Shown here in pieces: positions 18,940-28,781 of a stretch of 64,000 nucleotides of DNA. Both the position numbers and the translations under genes were made by a program. Positions within the stretch are counted from its first letter, which is position 1. Every line of letters starts with the position of its first letter. The DNA lies in NCBI GenBank assembly GCA_024640845.1, contig JAHEEE010000001.1, positions 106,453 to 170,452 on the forward strand. The letters run 5' to 3'. This DNA comes from Myxococcales bacterium. GTDB taxonomy: Bacteria > Myxococcota_A > Polyangia > Polyangiales > Houyiibacteriaceae. The notes under the pieces were generated by a model. It was not told the DNA's origin. It was given only the letters and a program-made list of their open reading frames with translations, and ran no database searches.

Positions 18940-20355
18940 TCAGCCCTCTTTCTTCTTGCGAAAGCGCGCCCGCATCCGTGCGGCGTATCCCTCTTTGTTT
19001 TCCTGTTTCGCCCTGGCAATGGCCAGCGCACCTTCAGGGACGTCGCGTGTGACGGTGGTTCCGCTGGCGACGTAGGCGCCTTTCTTCACGGTGACTGGCG
19101 CAATGAGCTGACTGTCGCTTCCGATGAACACCTCGTCTTCGAGTGTGGTCGTGTGCTTCTGCTCGCCATCGTAATTGCAGAAGATCGTTCCGGCGCCGAT
19201 GTTGACACCGCGGCCGATCACGCCATCCCCCACGTAAGAGAGGTGGTTGACCTTCGAGCCCTCGCCAAGAGTCGTCTTCTTCGTCTCCGAGAAGTTTCCG
19301 ACCTTGCTATGCGGCCCGAGGTTGCTCTTCGGGCGGAGGTGGCTGAAGGGGCCCACTTGTGCCGCTTCGCCGATCGTCGAGTCGGTGGCGACCGTGTACG
19401 GCAGGACCTTCGCGTCCTTTTCGACGACGACATCGACCAGCACGCAGCCCACATCGATATGGGCGCCAGCACGCACGATACAGCGCCCGCGCAAATGGAC
19501 GTTCGCGCCGAGCACCGCACCCGGCTCGATCTCGCAATCAGCGTCGACGTAGAGTGTGTCGAGGTCGACGACACCGACACCCTTGCGCGCTAGCTCTTCG
19601 GCGACCGCGCGTCGCTTGATAGCGGCGGCCAGCGCGAGCTCCCGTCGATCGTTGATGCCTGTCAGCTCACTCATATCGCCCTCGATGTTTATCACCTTGC
19701 CACGCCTCGCCGCTAGCTCGACCACATCGGTGAGGTAAAGCTCGCCTTGCGCGTTGTTCGTGTCGAGCTGCTGGATGCTCTCGCGTAAGAACCCGGTCTT
19801 GAAAGAGTAGAGCCCCGGGTTCACTTCTCGTATCGCGCGTTCCGAAGTGGAACAGTCGCGATCTTCGACGATCCGCTCGATGTCCCCGGCATCGCTTCTG
19901 ACGATTCTGCCATAGCCCCCAGGGTCCGCGAGCGTCGCCGTCACCAAGCCGCAGTCGGCATCTGCTGCGTTGGCGCGCTCCACCAGCTCTCGCAGCAAGG
20001 ACGCCGGCAGAAGAGGGCAATCCCCGTAGAGCACTGCCGTCCGGCCCTCGAGGTCGGGATGCGCCTCGATCGCGCAACGAACGGCATCGCCGGTGCCGTT
20101 TTGCCTCGGCTGAAGCACGGTCTCGACGTCCTCTCCGAAGCTCGCACGGAGCTCTTGCTCGACTTCGTCACGGCCGTGCCCAACGACCACGAGACATCGC
20201 GACGCGCCGGCAGCCAGCGCGCTCCGGACTACCCAGGACACCAGCGGCCGCCCTGCGATCTCGTGAAGCACTTTGGGCCGGTCGCTCTTCATTCGCTTGC
20301 CTTCACCGGCGCCGAGGATGATGGCGTTCCAGGGGCTCGTTCGGTCGGAGGACAT
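18940..20355 (-). CDS. glmU: bifunctional GlmU (N-acetylglucosamine-1-P uridyltransferase/acetyltransferase)
   Basis: LGAGEGKRMKSDRPKVLHEIAGRP; left-handed beta-helix C-terminus. Confidence 0.95.
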   Translation of the reverse strand: MSSDRTSPWNAIILGAGEGKRMKSDRPKVLHEIAGRPLVSWVVRSALAAGASRCLVVVGHGRDEVEQELRASFGEDVETVLQPRQNGTGDAVRCAIEAHPDLEGRTAVLYGDCPLLPASLLRELVERANAADADCGLVTATLADPGGYGRIVRSDAGDIERIVEDRDCSTSERAIREVNPGLYSFKTGFLRESIQQLDTNNAQGELYLTDVVELAARRGKVINIEGDMSELTGINDRRELALAAAIKRRAVAEELARKGVGVVDLDTLYVDADCEIEPGAVLGANVHLRGRCIVRAGAHIDVGCVLVDVVVEKDAKVLPYTVATDSTIGEAAQVGPFSHLRPKSNLGPHSKVGNFSETKKTTLGEGSKVNHLSYVGDGVIGRGVNIGAGTIFCNYDGEQKHTTTLEDEVFIGSDSQLIAPVTVKKGAYVASGTTVTRDVPEGALAIARAKQENKEGYAARMRARFRKKKEG

Positions 20356-20364
20356 GCGTGGGCC

Positions 20365-21507
20365 TCAGGCTGCGTTCGTGAGGTAAGTTGCGACTCTGGC
20401 CAACGCGGCCAGGTCATGCACATCTTCGTCGAACGCCGGTACCTCGACAATGGGCGTGGCGTTGCCGATCTTCTCTCCCAATCGTTGCACCTGCGCGCCG
20501 TCCGCCGAGGCCCAGCTACGCTCCGCTTCGAGTGACGCGGCGAGTCTCGGATGAATGCTCGCCGCGTCGATCGAGGCAGGGACGACCGCGCGAATGGCCT
20601 CGATCTGCTCCTCGACGGGGATGCTCGGCTTTTCGATCAAGGTATGTACCTGATTGACGATGATCGCTTCGCGATTCATTCCCGCAGCGGCCAACTTATC
20701 GCTGAAAAACTCGGCTTCTCCGATCGCGAGCGGATCGGGGCTGGTGACCAGCACGAACGCGACCTCCGGGCTTCTGAGCGCGTTCGACACCTGCTCCGCG
20801 CGCTCCTTGAATCCACCAAACAGGTCGTTGATGCCGCTCACGAACTCCGCGACCTGCTCGAGGAACGCAAGGCCGGTGATTCTCCCGATGCCTTTGAGGA
20901 GCACCGTTGCCCCACGTCCAACCAAGCCGAAGGCCTCTTTGCCCGCGCCTTCGAAGACCTGAAGAAACCAACGCATAGCCGGTGAATCAATTGCGTCGAT
21001 CAAGCGTTCGGGCGCCGTCAGAAAGTCGATCGCACTAGCAGTAGGCGGGGTGTCGAGCACGATTAAGTCCCACTGCGTATCCTTGCGAACCTCGTGGAGC
21101 TTCTCCATCGCCATATACTCCTGAGTGCCGGCCAGCGAGCTCGCGACGTATTGGTAGATTTGGTTGCCGAGGATTCGCTCGCGCGCCTCGTCGTCGGACG
21201 CGTACTTCGTCACCAAGTCATCGAAGGTTCGTTTCGTATCGAGCATCATGGCCGAGAGCGAGCCCTCGCACTCGAGCCCGTTGTTCTCGAAAAGCGCGCG
21301 GGGCACTTCCTGCTCGCTCGTCGTCATCTCGTCGAGGCCGAGGCTGTTCGCCAGGCGTCGGGCGGGGTCGATTGTCAGGCAAAGGACCTTGCGGCCCTGC
21401 ATCGCCGCATGCACCGCCATGGCGGCAGCCGTGGTCGTCTTTCCGACGCCGCCGCTACCGACGGTGACCACGACTCGGTGATTGCCGAGGACGTCCGCGA
21501 GACTCAT
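20365..21507 (-). CDS. ArsA/GET3-family ATPase
   Basis: GSGGVGKTTTAAAMAVHAA, TIDPARRLANSLGL. Confidence 0.9.
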   Translation of the reverse strand: MSLADVLGNHRVVVTVGSGGVGKTTTAAAMAVHAAMQGRKVLCLTIDPARRLANSLGLDEMTTSEQEVPRALFENNGLECEGSLSAMMLDTKRTFDDLVTKYASDDEARERILGNQIYQYVASSLAGTQEYMAMEKLHEVRKDTQWDLIVLDTPPTASAIDFLTAPERLIDAIDSPAMRWFLQVFEGAGKEAFGLVGRGATVLLKGIGRITGLAFLEQVAEFVSGINDLFGGFKERAEQVSNALRSPEVAFVLVTSPDPLAIGEAEFFSDKLAAAGMNREAIIVNQVHTLIEKPSIPVEEQIEAIRAVVPASIDAASIHPRLAASLEAERSWASADGAQVQRLGEKIGNATPIVEVPAFDEDVHDLAALARVATYLTNAA

Positions 21508-21635
21508 TGGGGCGGCACTCTAGCAGCCCGCGGGAGGGTGTCGATCTCGCTGGAATCGTTGACTTCTACCGAATCTTTGCATCGGGAGTCGTAGCACAAT
21601 AGTCTACATGCACCTACATCTATTGAGGAGCACTC

Positions 21636-22025
21636 ATGAAGGAACGCCGCCAACAGAGAAGCCAAGACCCATACCGGGCACTGTGCTTGCAACTCGAGCA
21701 GGTTCGCGCCGACGGAGAGCTCGATGCCATGGTCGTCGCCATCGACAATGGCCTGCTGGTGGCGGGCGCCGGCGAGCGCTCGGTGTGCGAGGCCCTCGGC
21801 GCGGTTGCCCCTTTGTTGGGTTCGCCGTCGTTCAACGGTCAGGTTCCTGGTGCACTGGTCGGTCAGCGTATCGATGTGCGCGCGATCTCGCTCGAGGGAG
21901 AGACTGTCTACGTGGCGGCAGTCGGGCGTGCGGCCAGTGATGAATGGGTCGCGCGGTCCATCGGAGGCGTTCGACGGATTCTCGGATACCCACAGCTCAC
22001 GGCGCGTCAGTTGCTCGTCAACTAA
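21636..22025 (+). CDS. small hypothetical protein (possible roadblock/LC7-like fold)
   Basis: 129-aa ORF with RBS-like GGAG upstream; family call is weak. Confidence 0.5.
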   Translation: MKERRQQRSQDPYRALCLQLEQVRADGELDAMVVAIDNGLLVAGAGERSVCEALGAVAPLLGSPSFNGQVPGALVGQRIDVRAISLEGETVYVAAVGRAASDEWVARSIGGVRRILGYPQLTARQLLVN

Positions 22026-22387
22026 TTTGCACGCACGCCGATCGGCACTTTGTGCGGCGTTTTCCAGCGTAACACGGAGCTGAAAAGCACGGTAGCCCTG
22101 TGTCCAAAGAGGCCACGGCACGCTCACCGACTGGCGGCTGCTTGCAGAGCCTTGGTCAGCCGGACGTGGCTCCATGTCCTAGATCAGGGTGGAGTGTCTC
22201 GGTTGTGGCGGTACCTACGTGCATCGGCTGGGTGACATTATCCAAGCCCACACGCACAGGTGTCGTGCCTGTGCGCACCGTGCACGCTCTGCCAGGGCGA
22301 AAGCTGCCGCGAGCTAAGGCGCGGGCGGCCAGGTTCCAACCGCGCATTCGCCGCGCCCCGAACGCAAAAGCTGCGCTGCGAGGAAAG

Positions 22388-22399
22388 AATTACGTATGG
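22388..22399 (+). promoter_or_regulatory. shared motif AATTACGTATGG, copy 1
   Basis: Exact 12-nt match with 23671-23682, both upstream of lipoprotein genes. Confidence 0.35.
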
Positions 22400-22501
22400 A
22401 GCGGGACCGCATGTCGACTCCATATTCTCCATGAACCCTGTTGCGACACGGGTCGGAGCGATTCGATACGATTTGCTCAGGGGCCGCTTGTCGGAGGAAA
22501 A

Positions 22502-23632
22502 ATGAAGATGAAACTCTCACTTATGCTTTTGACCTGCGCGTGCAGCGTTTTCGTGCTCGCGTGCGGCGGTTCCGACGACCGATACGAGGACCAGGGGCTT
22601 CGCATGAACGAAATCCAAGTCCTCGGCACGCACAACAGCTATCACATCCAGGCCCGCGACGATATTCTCGCGCTTCTTGCGGTCGTCGAGGGGCAGGAAG
22701 TCGCCGACAGCCTCGAGTACACACACCTGCCGCTTGGTGACCAGCTCGATCGTGGCGTCCGTCAGTTCGAGCTCGACATCTTCGCCGACCCCGAAGGCGG
22801 ACTCTATGCGACCCGGAACGGATTGATCTACCTCGGCGAGGATCCCAACTCCGGGCTTCCAGAGCTCGACGAGCCGGGGATGAAGGTGCTTCATGTTCAG
22901 GACCTGGACTTCGAAACCCACTGCCTGACCTTGCAGATCTGCCTCGACCAGATGAAGCAATGGTCGGACGACAATCGCGACCACCTTCCAATCGTCGTCA
23001 TGATCCAAGGGAAGGAAGAAGACGTCGACGATCCGATGGACGTGTTCACAACTCCCATCGAGTTCGGACGGGACGAGGTTGATGACATCGACGACGAGAT
23101 TCGCGCGGTGTTCCCGGAGGAGCGACTCATCACGCCAGACGACGTACGCGGCGAGTACGCGACACTGGAGCAGGCGGTGCTCGATGGGAACTGGCCGACA
23201 CTGCGCAAAGCGCGTGGCCGCATGATGTTCACGTTTCTGAACGGAGGCGCCGCGAAAGAGTCTTACATCGAGGGTCACCCGTCGCTTGAGGGCCGCGTGA
23301 TGTTCACCAATTCGGAGGAAGGAGAGGCAGAGGCAGCGTGGTTCAACGTCAACAACGCCCTCGATGACGGCGATCGCGTCCGTGGGCTGATCCGGGCAGG
23401 CTATTTGGTCCGCACTCGCGCCGATGAGGATACGCAGCAAGCGCGCGAGGACGACTACACCCTCCAGGAAGCGGCGTTCGCGAGTGGAGGTCAGTTCGTC
23501 AGCACCGATTACGTGGTGCCCAATCCCGCATTCGGCACCGACTATGTCGCTGCGGTACCTGGCGACTATGTAGCTCGCTGCAACCCCATTTCGGCGCCGG
23601 CGGACTGCCGGTCCGAGCTCATCGCTCCGTAG
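22502..23632 (+). CDS. Ca2+-dependent phosphoinositide-specific phospholipase C-like lipoprotein
   Basis: Lipobox VFVLAC; LGTHNSYHIQ; QLDRGVRQFELDIF catalytic motifs. Confidence 0.8.
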   Translation: MKMKLSLMLLTCACSVFVLACGGSDDRYEDQGLRMNEIQVLGTHNSYHIQARDDILALLAVVEGQEVADSLEYTHLPLGDQLDRGVRQFELDIFADPEGGLYATRNGLIYLGEDPNSGLPELDEPGMKVLHVQDLDFETHCLTLQICLDQMKQWSDDNRDHLPIVVMIQGKEEDVDDPMDVFTTPIEFGRDEVDDIDDEIRAVFPEERLITPDDVRGEYATLEQAVLDGNWPTLRKARGRMMFTFLNGGAAKESYIEGHPSLEGRVMFTNSEEGEAEAAWFNVNNALDDGDRVRGLIRAGYLVRTRADEDTQQAREDDYTLQEAAFASGGQFVSTDYVVPNPAFGTDYVAAVPGDYVARCNPISAPADCRSELIAP

Positions 23633-23670
23633 AGCGGCAGCCGTAGGCGCGACCCCGCTCGCTAAGAAAT

Positions 23671-23682
23671 AATTACGTATGG
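23671..23682 (+). promoter_or_regulatory. shared motif AATTACGTATGG, copy 2
   Basis: See copy 1. Confidence 0.35.
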
Positions 23683-23741
23683 CCCGGCCCAGCCCTGCGA
23701 CCCCACATTGTCTGAGGCCCCTGCGGGTCAGCGAGGTTGCT

Positions 23742-24542
23742 ATGCGTATTCTGTCTACGTTCATTTGCGTGCTGGCGCTCGGCGTCATGGGGTGCAGTGA
23801 GACGTCGGGCACGGCTGGCAACGGCGGTGTCGGTGGTGACGGCGGAACGGGGGGCACCGTCGAGTGCGAAGGGGCCGGAGACGGCACCGCATGCAGCAAT
23901 GGAGCCTGCCTGGACGGGGTCTGCACGGTTCTGACCACCGTGAGCGGTACCGTCACCCTGCAAGAGAGTCTCGACATGGACTCGCCAGCGGCCGGTGCCA
24001 CCGTGTCGGTGCGCAAGACTTCTCTCAGCACGACAGCGGATGAGTTCGGCGAATTCGCTTTCGACGTCTTCCCGGGGCTCTGGTTCTTCGAGTCGTCGAA
24101 AGAGGACACCTGGGGCTTCATCGAGCTCTACGCCGTGCCCGCCGAAGGGCGAAGCGATCTCGAGGTTGTAGTTGCTGCGGATGCTTTCGTGACGCAGCTC
24201 GAAGAAGCCCTGATGGTCGATATCGACGACACAAAAGGCATGGTCACACTGCTTTTCGAACCCGCCGGAGGTATGGGAGGCGAGACCGCGACTTTGAGCG
24301 AGCCGTACGATTTCTCGCTCACGTTTGATGCGGACGGCGAGCCGGTCCGGTCGGAGAACGTCCTTCCTGGAGATGAGGCGCCGATACTGGGTTTCGCCGG
24401 GGTGGACTTGACGGAGGAGTTGACTCTGACTCCTGTCGGCGTAGACGGCGTGAACGCCTGCGACCTGGAATACCGAGGAGCGGTCTATCCGGTCATGGCC
24501 AAGACAATAACCGTGGTGGACGCCGAATGCGCACCACTCTAA
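23742..24542 (+). CDS. lipoprotein with Gly-rich linker and carboxypeptidase-regulatory-like domain
   Basis: ALGVMGC lipobox, SGTAGNGGVGGDGGTGG linker, beta-sandwich-like VSGTVTLQES...AGATVSVRKT. Confidence 0.65.
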   Translation: MRILSTFICVLALGVMGCSETSGTAGNGGVGGDGGTGGTVECEGAGDGTACSNGACLDGVCTVLTTVSGTVTLQESLDMDSPAAGATVSVRKTSLSTTADEFGEFAFDVFPGLWFFESSKEDTWGFIELYAVPAEGRSDLEVVVAADAFVTQLEEALMVDIDDTKGMVTLLFEPAGGMGGETATLSEPYDFSLTFDADGEPVRSENVLPGDEAPILGFAGVDLTEELTLTPVGVDGVNACDLEYRGAVYPVMAKTITVVDAECAPL

Positions 24543-24677
24543 AAGCCCGGCGTGTAGGCAGCGAGGGCGACGTCGGCGCGTTTGAGGTGCAGCCGTGGGC
24601 GCAACAACCGAGACGGCTCCCGGGCAACCTCGGGCCGTTTCTTTTCAGGAAGTGTGTCAGCAAGGTGTGTCTGTGAG

Positions 24678-24700
24678 GCCACAAAAACCCTGTTTTTGTG
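24678..24700. terminator. bidirectional rho-independent terminator candidate
   Basis: CCACAAAAA-CCCTG-TTTTTGTGG, 9-bp perfect hairpin with A/T tracts between convergent genes. Confidence 0.6.
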
Positions 24701-24719
24701 GGCGATTCGGTTGCCGAGC

Positions 24720-25700
24720 CTAGTTGCTCGTCAACTGAGCTCGCATCGCCTCGACCTCGGCCTGACGGATCAGGTCGCGGGCCCCTTGAGACAACAAGTG
24801 GTCTGCAACCTCCTCACCAAGCGCATGCGCGCGAGCTAGCGCATCCGGGGAAGCTAGATCGAGGTAGGTGTCAGACGTCGCAGAGAGCATCCGATCGCCG
24901 TCGTAGGAGGCGACCATCGCGTCGAGCTTGAGTCTCCCCTCGCCCGCGGTTGCATGCCCTGCGATTGACGAATGACAGTTGCCCTCGAGCTTCTGCAACA
25001 TCGCGCGCTCTGCAGTGATTTGAATGCGGGCGGTTGGGTGCTCGATCGCCCGGAGTCGATCGCGAAGCGCGTCGTCGCTCAACGGTCCTTCGATGGCGAG
25101 GGCGCCTTGTCCGACCGCGGGCAAACAGATCTCGGGCGTGAGCACGACATGCGGCGTTTCGCGCAGAACGCCGGTTCGGGCAAGGCCCGCTGCCGCCAGG
25201 ACGATCGCGTCACACTGGCCCTCTCGGAGCTTTCGGAGCCGTGTTTCGATGTTGCCGCGGAGCGGCACGAAACCCAAGTCCGGGCGCTGGCGTTGCAGTT
25301 GGACGACGCGCCGCCGAGACGTGGTGCCGACTTTCGCGCCGCGCTTGAGCGAATGGAGGTCGACGCCATCGATCGTCACGAGCACGTCCCTTGGGTCTTC
25401 GCGCACGGGGACGCTCAAAATCGCCATCCCCTCGGCCAGCGGTACGTCACCAGGCACGTCTTTGAGGGAGTGCACCGCGAAATCGGCGTCGCCGCGAACG
25501 ACGACCGCTTCCACCTCGCTCACGAAGAGGCCTTTGCCACCCACTTGGGCCAGTGGGCGGTCCTGGATTCGATCGCCCGTCGTCTTGACGTGCACTTCTT
25601 CGATGTCGAGGTCGGGGAAGTGCGTGCGTAGTTGCCTACCCACCCAGCGGGTTTGTACGAGGGCAAGATTGCTGCCCCGTGTTGCAATGCGCAGCTTCAC
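24720..25700 (-). CDS. hemC: hydroxymethylbilane synthase
   Basis: VKLRIATRGSNLALVQTRWV; GKGLFVSEVE; HSLKDVP; RGNIETRLRKL. Confidence 0.95.
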   Translation of the reverse strand: MKLRIATRGSNLALVQTRWVGRQLRTHFPDLDIEEVHVKTTGDRIQDRPLAQVGGKGLFVSEVEAVVVRGDADFAVHSLKDVPGDVPLAEGMAILSVPVREDPRDVLVTIDGVDLHSLKRGAKVGTTSRRRVVQLQRQRPDLGFVPLRGNIETRLRKLREGQCDAIVLAAAGLARTGVLRETPHVVLTPEICLPAVGQGALAIEGPLSDDALRDRLRAIEHPTARIQITAERAMLQKLEGNCHSSIAGHATAGEGRLKLDAMVASYDGDRMLSATSDTYLDLASPDALARAHALGEEVADHLLSQGARDLIRQAEVEAMRAQLTSN

Positions 25701-27055
25701 TTGGTGTCGCCTGTTGGGCCGGTCGCGGCAGCCGTCAATTGAGAGACGTTGGCTTCGGCGCTCGTTTGCGTCGAGGTCTCTTCGGGTGGAGTCTCGTGTT
25801 CGGAAAGCGCAAACAGGCGTCGAACCGCGTCGATCAACAGAGCCCCGTCCGGCTCGCCTGCTCCGGCTTTGAGCTCTGTCATCGGCTGGTGTAGGAGCTT
25901 GTTCACCAACGACCGCGACATCGCTTCGAGCACCGCACGGTCGGATTCGCCCAAGCCTCCGAGCCGCGGCAGCGCACGCCGAAGCTCCTCTTCCGCGACT
26001 TGTCCGAATCGCTTGCGTAGGGCGACGATCGTGGGTGCTAGCTCGAGTGAGCGACGCCAACTCAAGAACGACTCGACCTCGTCCTCGATGATGCGCTCCG
26101 CCAAGGCGGCCTCGCGCGCGCGCACGGCGAGATTCTCTTCGGCAACCTGCTGCAGGTCGTCGACGTCATACACGAAGACGTTGTCCATGTTCCCGACGCG
26201 CGGGTCGACGTCGCGAGGTACCGCGATGTCGATGATGAAGAGCGGGCGATGACGGCGTGTCCGTACGACGCTCTTCATCAGTTGGGGTGTGAGAATGAAC
26301 TGCGGGCTTGCCGTCGATGCGATCACGACATCCGCGTCCGAGAGCTCGGTGGCCAGCCGTTCATACGGTACGGCTCGGCCGTCGCATGCTATCGCGAGCA
26401 TCTGCGCCCGCTCTTCGCTGCGATTGATGATGTGCAAATTCGTTCCGGTTTGCCGCAAGCTGCGAGCGGCAGACTCGCCCATCTCACCTGCGCCGAGGAG
26501 GAGGGTCTGACGGCCTTCCAAGTTGCCGAAGATTTTCTTGGCAAGCTCGCAGGCGATCGAGCTCACGCTGACGGTGCCTTCAGCGATGCCGGTCTCGTTG
26601 CGCACTCTTTTGGCAGTGGCGAAGGCCTGGGTGAAACAGCGCCCGAGCAACGTGCCAATGGTGCCTGCCTCCTTCGCGGCGTCGAATGCATCTTTGACCT
26701 GCCCGAGGATTTGAGGCTCGCCAACGACCAACGAGTCCAAGCTGGACGCGACGCGAAAGACGTGACGGACCGCGTCGATCCCGCGCTCCTGATAGAGGAC
26801 CCCTTCGCCAGCGGCGTCCCCGAGCCGCTTCGTGAGCGTCTGCTTGGCATCTCGCGCGGCTTCGAGAGGGTTGGCACTCGTCGCATAGAGCTCGACGCGA
26901 TTGCAGGTCGAGATCAGCAATACTTCCTCGAGACCGGAGTCGGTTGCGATCTCGCGAAGCTCCCGCTGGAGGTCAGTCGGAGCCACGGCCAGCCGCTCCC
27001 GTACCTCGACGGGCGCCGTGCGATGCGAAAGGCCAACCACGACAAAGTCGCGCAT
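25697..27055 (-). CDS. hemA: glutamyl-tRNA reductase
   Basis: VVGLSHRTAPVEVRE; STCNRVELY; LLGAGEMGESAA. Confidence 0.95.
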   Translation of the reverse strand: MRDFVVVGLSHRTAPVEVRERLAVAPTDLQRELREIATDSGLEEVLLISTCNRVELYATSANPLEAARDAKQTLTKRLGDAAGEGVLYQERGIDAVRHVFRVASSLDSLVVGEPQILGQVKDAFDAAKEAGTIGTLLGRCFTQAFATAKRVRNETGIAEGTVSVSSIACELAKKIFGNLEGRQTLLLGAGEMGESAARSLRQTGTNLHIINRSEERAQMLAIACDGRAVPYERLATELSDADVVIASTASPQFILTPQLMKSVVRTRRHRPLFIIDIAVPRDVDPRVGNMDNVFVYDVDDLQQVAEENLAVRAREAALAERIIEDEVESFLSWRRSLELAPTIVALRKRFGQVAEEELRRALPRLGGLGESDRAVLEAMSRSLVNKLLHQPMTELKAGAGEPDGALLIDAVRRLFALSEHETPPEETSTQTSAEANVSQLTAAATGPTGDTK

Positions 27056-27855
27056 CAGACGTTGCCCCCGGCCGCACGCAGCGCATAGCCCGCCAGCACG
27101 AGCAGCGTGAAGAGGAAGCCCAGCATCGTGCCAACCGCAGCTTTGCGGCCCTGCCAACCAGCCGCGACGCGCAGCACGATGACGCCCGCGAAGATCGCCC
27201 AGGCGACCAAGCCAAGCGCTTGGCTGACGTAGAACTGGGCGCCGCCCGAGCGCAAGAGCCAAAACGTGCCAGTGACCATGCCGAAAGTCAGGAGCGGAAA
27301 ACCAACCAACACGGAACGAAGCCCAATCGTGTCGAGAACGCCGAGTGAGGGCAACCGCTGAAATGCCCCAGTCAGCTGCCGTCGGCGCAGCAATCGTTCT
27401 TGAACCAAGTAGGCGGCGCCCGCGACGAAGGCGAGTGCGAACGAAACCAGGCCCATGACGTTGGCTGCGATGTGCAGTGTGAGCATCACCGATTGTACTG
27501 GTGGAGGGACAGGCGCAAAGCTGCTGCCGAGGCCCGAGGCGAGAAACAACATCAGTGACAGGGGCGCGACGAAGGCACCGAGAATCGTCACATTCATACG
27601 GTAGGATGCGAGCAGGAAGGCGATGCCGATGCCGAAGGACGAGACACTCAGGATCTGCGCCATGTCGGCCAGGGGCAGCTCGCCGGGGGAGGGCGTCTCC
27701 AATAAAAGGAAGGCGAGGTGCGCGCCAAGTGCCGCGACGAACGCAGTTCCTGGCAACCGAGGCGCCTTCTCAGAGCCTCGGGTGAGCCGAAACAAGTAGA
27801 GGATGCACGCGATCGCATAGAGGGCCGCGGTGGCAATGAAGAGGCCGGCTTTCAT
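27055..27855 (-). CDS. HemX/CcsA-like cytochrome c assembly membrane protein
   Basis: Eight-TM-like ORF, ATGA overlap with hemA; conserved HemX/CcsA context. Confidence 0.8.
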   Translation of the reverse strand: MKAGLFIATAALYAIACILYLFRLTRGSEKAPRLPGTAFVAALGAHLAFLLLETPSPGELPLADMAQILSVSSFGIGIAFLLASYRMNVTILGAFVAPLSLMLFLASGLGSSFAPVPPPVQSVMLTLHIAANVMGLVSFALAFVAGAAYLVQERLLRRRQLTGAFQRLPSLGVLDTIGLRSVLVGFPLLTFGMVTGTFWLLRSGGAQFYVSQALGLVAWAIFAGVIVLRVAAGWQGRKAAVGTMLGFLFTLLVLAGYALRAAGGNV

Positions 27856-28005
27856 CGTCTCGTCGAGGCCTCCACGACTGAGGGGCAGGCCACGAAAAAG
27901 CCTACCATGCCGGGGTTTTGGGCGGTAGCCGGGGGCGGGGCCGCGTTGACAATCGGGCTGACCGTCCTTAGTAAGTTGGCCTGAACAACCTCTACAGGAG
28001 CAAAG

Positions 28006-28335
28006 ATGGCTGGTCCCAATGTACACGCGGTAAATGATTTGAACTTCGACACGGAGGTCCTTCAAGCTGACGACCCCGTCCTGGTCGACTTCTCCGCGGT
28101 CTGGTGCGGCCCCTGTAAGCAGATCGCCCCGCTCATCGATCAGCTTGCCGACGAATACGTGGGCAAGGTCAAGGTCACGCACCTCGACATTGACGAGAGC
28201 CCCGGCACCGCATCGAAGTACGGCATTCGCGGCGTCCCCACTCTGATGGTCTTCAAAGGCGGCGAGCTGGTCGCCCAGCACATCGGCGCTGCCCCGAAGA
28301 CGACCATCGCGCAGTTGATGGACCGCGCTCTCTAA
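28006..28335 (+). CDS. trxA: thioredoxin
   Basis: [22 protein letters not shown]. Confidence 0.95.
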   Translation: MAGPNVHAVNDLNFDTEVLQADDPVLVDFSAVWCGPCKQIAPLIDQLADEYVGKVKVTHLDIDESPGTASKYGIRGVPTLMVFKGGELVAQHIGAAPKTTIAQLMDRAL

Positions 28336-28781
28336 GAGACGCCGGTACTTCCAAATCCGCCACTGCCGCGCTCGGTGCCGCCGAGCGCGGCTTCGTCGTT
28401 AACCGCCTCGACTTCGACGCGAGTAACCGGGGCCACGACGAGTTGGGCGATTCGATCGCCATGCTCGATTGTAAAGCTGTCCGAGCCGTGGTTGACCAGC
28501 AGCACCTGCACCTCGCCGCGGTAGTCCTCGTCGATGGTCCCGGGGGCGTTTAGCACAGTGACGCCTCGGCGGGCTGCGAGGCCGGAACGGGGTCGTACCT
28601 GCCCTTCGTGGCCCGGTGGGAGTGCGATCCGCAACCCCGTCGAGACCCGCGCGGTGCCGCCGGGCTCGATTGTGAGCAGTGTGTCGACGCACGCGGCGAG
28701 GTCCATCCCCGCCGCGCCACTCGTCTCGTAGCGCGGGATGATCGCGTCAGCGCGCATCTTGTAGACGCGCAGCTTCGGCAT
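28332..28781 (-). CDS. dut: dUTP diphosphatase
   Basis: [49 protein letters not shown]. Confidence 0.95.
   Translation of the reverse strand: MPKLRVYKMRADAIIPRYETSGAAGMDLAACVDTLLTIEPGGTARVSTGLRIALPPGHEGQVRPRSGLAARRGVTVLNAPGTIDEDYRGEVQVLLVNHGSDSFTIEHGDRIAQLVVAPVTRVEVEAVNDEAALGGTERGSGGFGSTGVS

Noticed and set aside
22517-24121. 534-aa minus-strand ORF
   Set aside because: Antisense to PI-PLC-like and lipoprotein genes whose sense frames have signal peptides and motifs.
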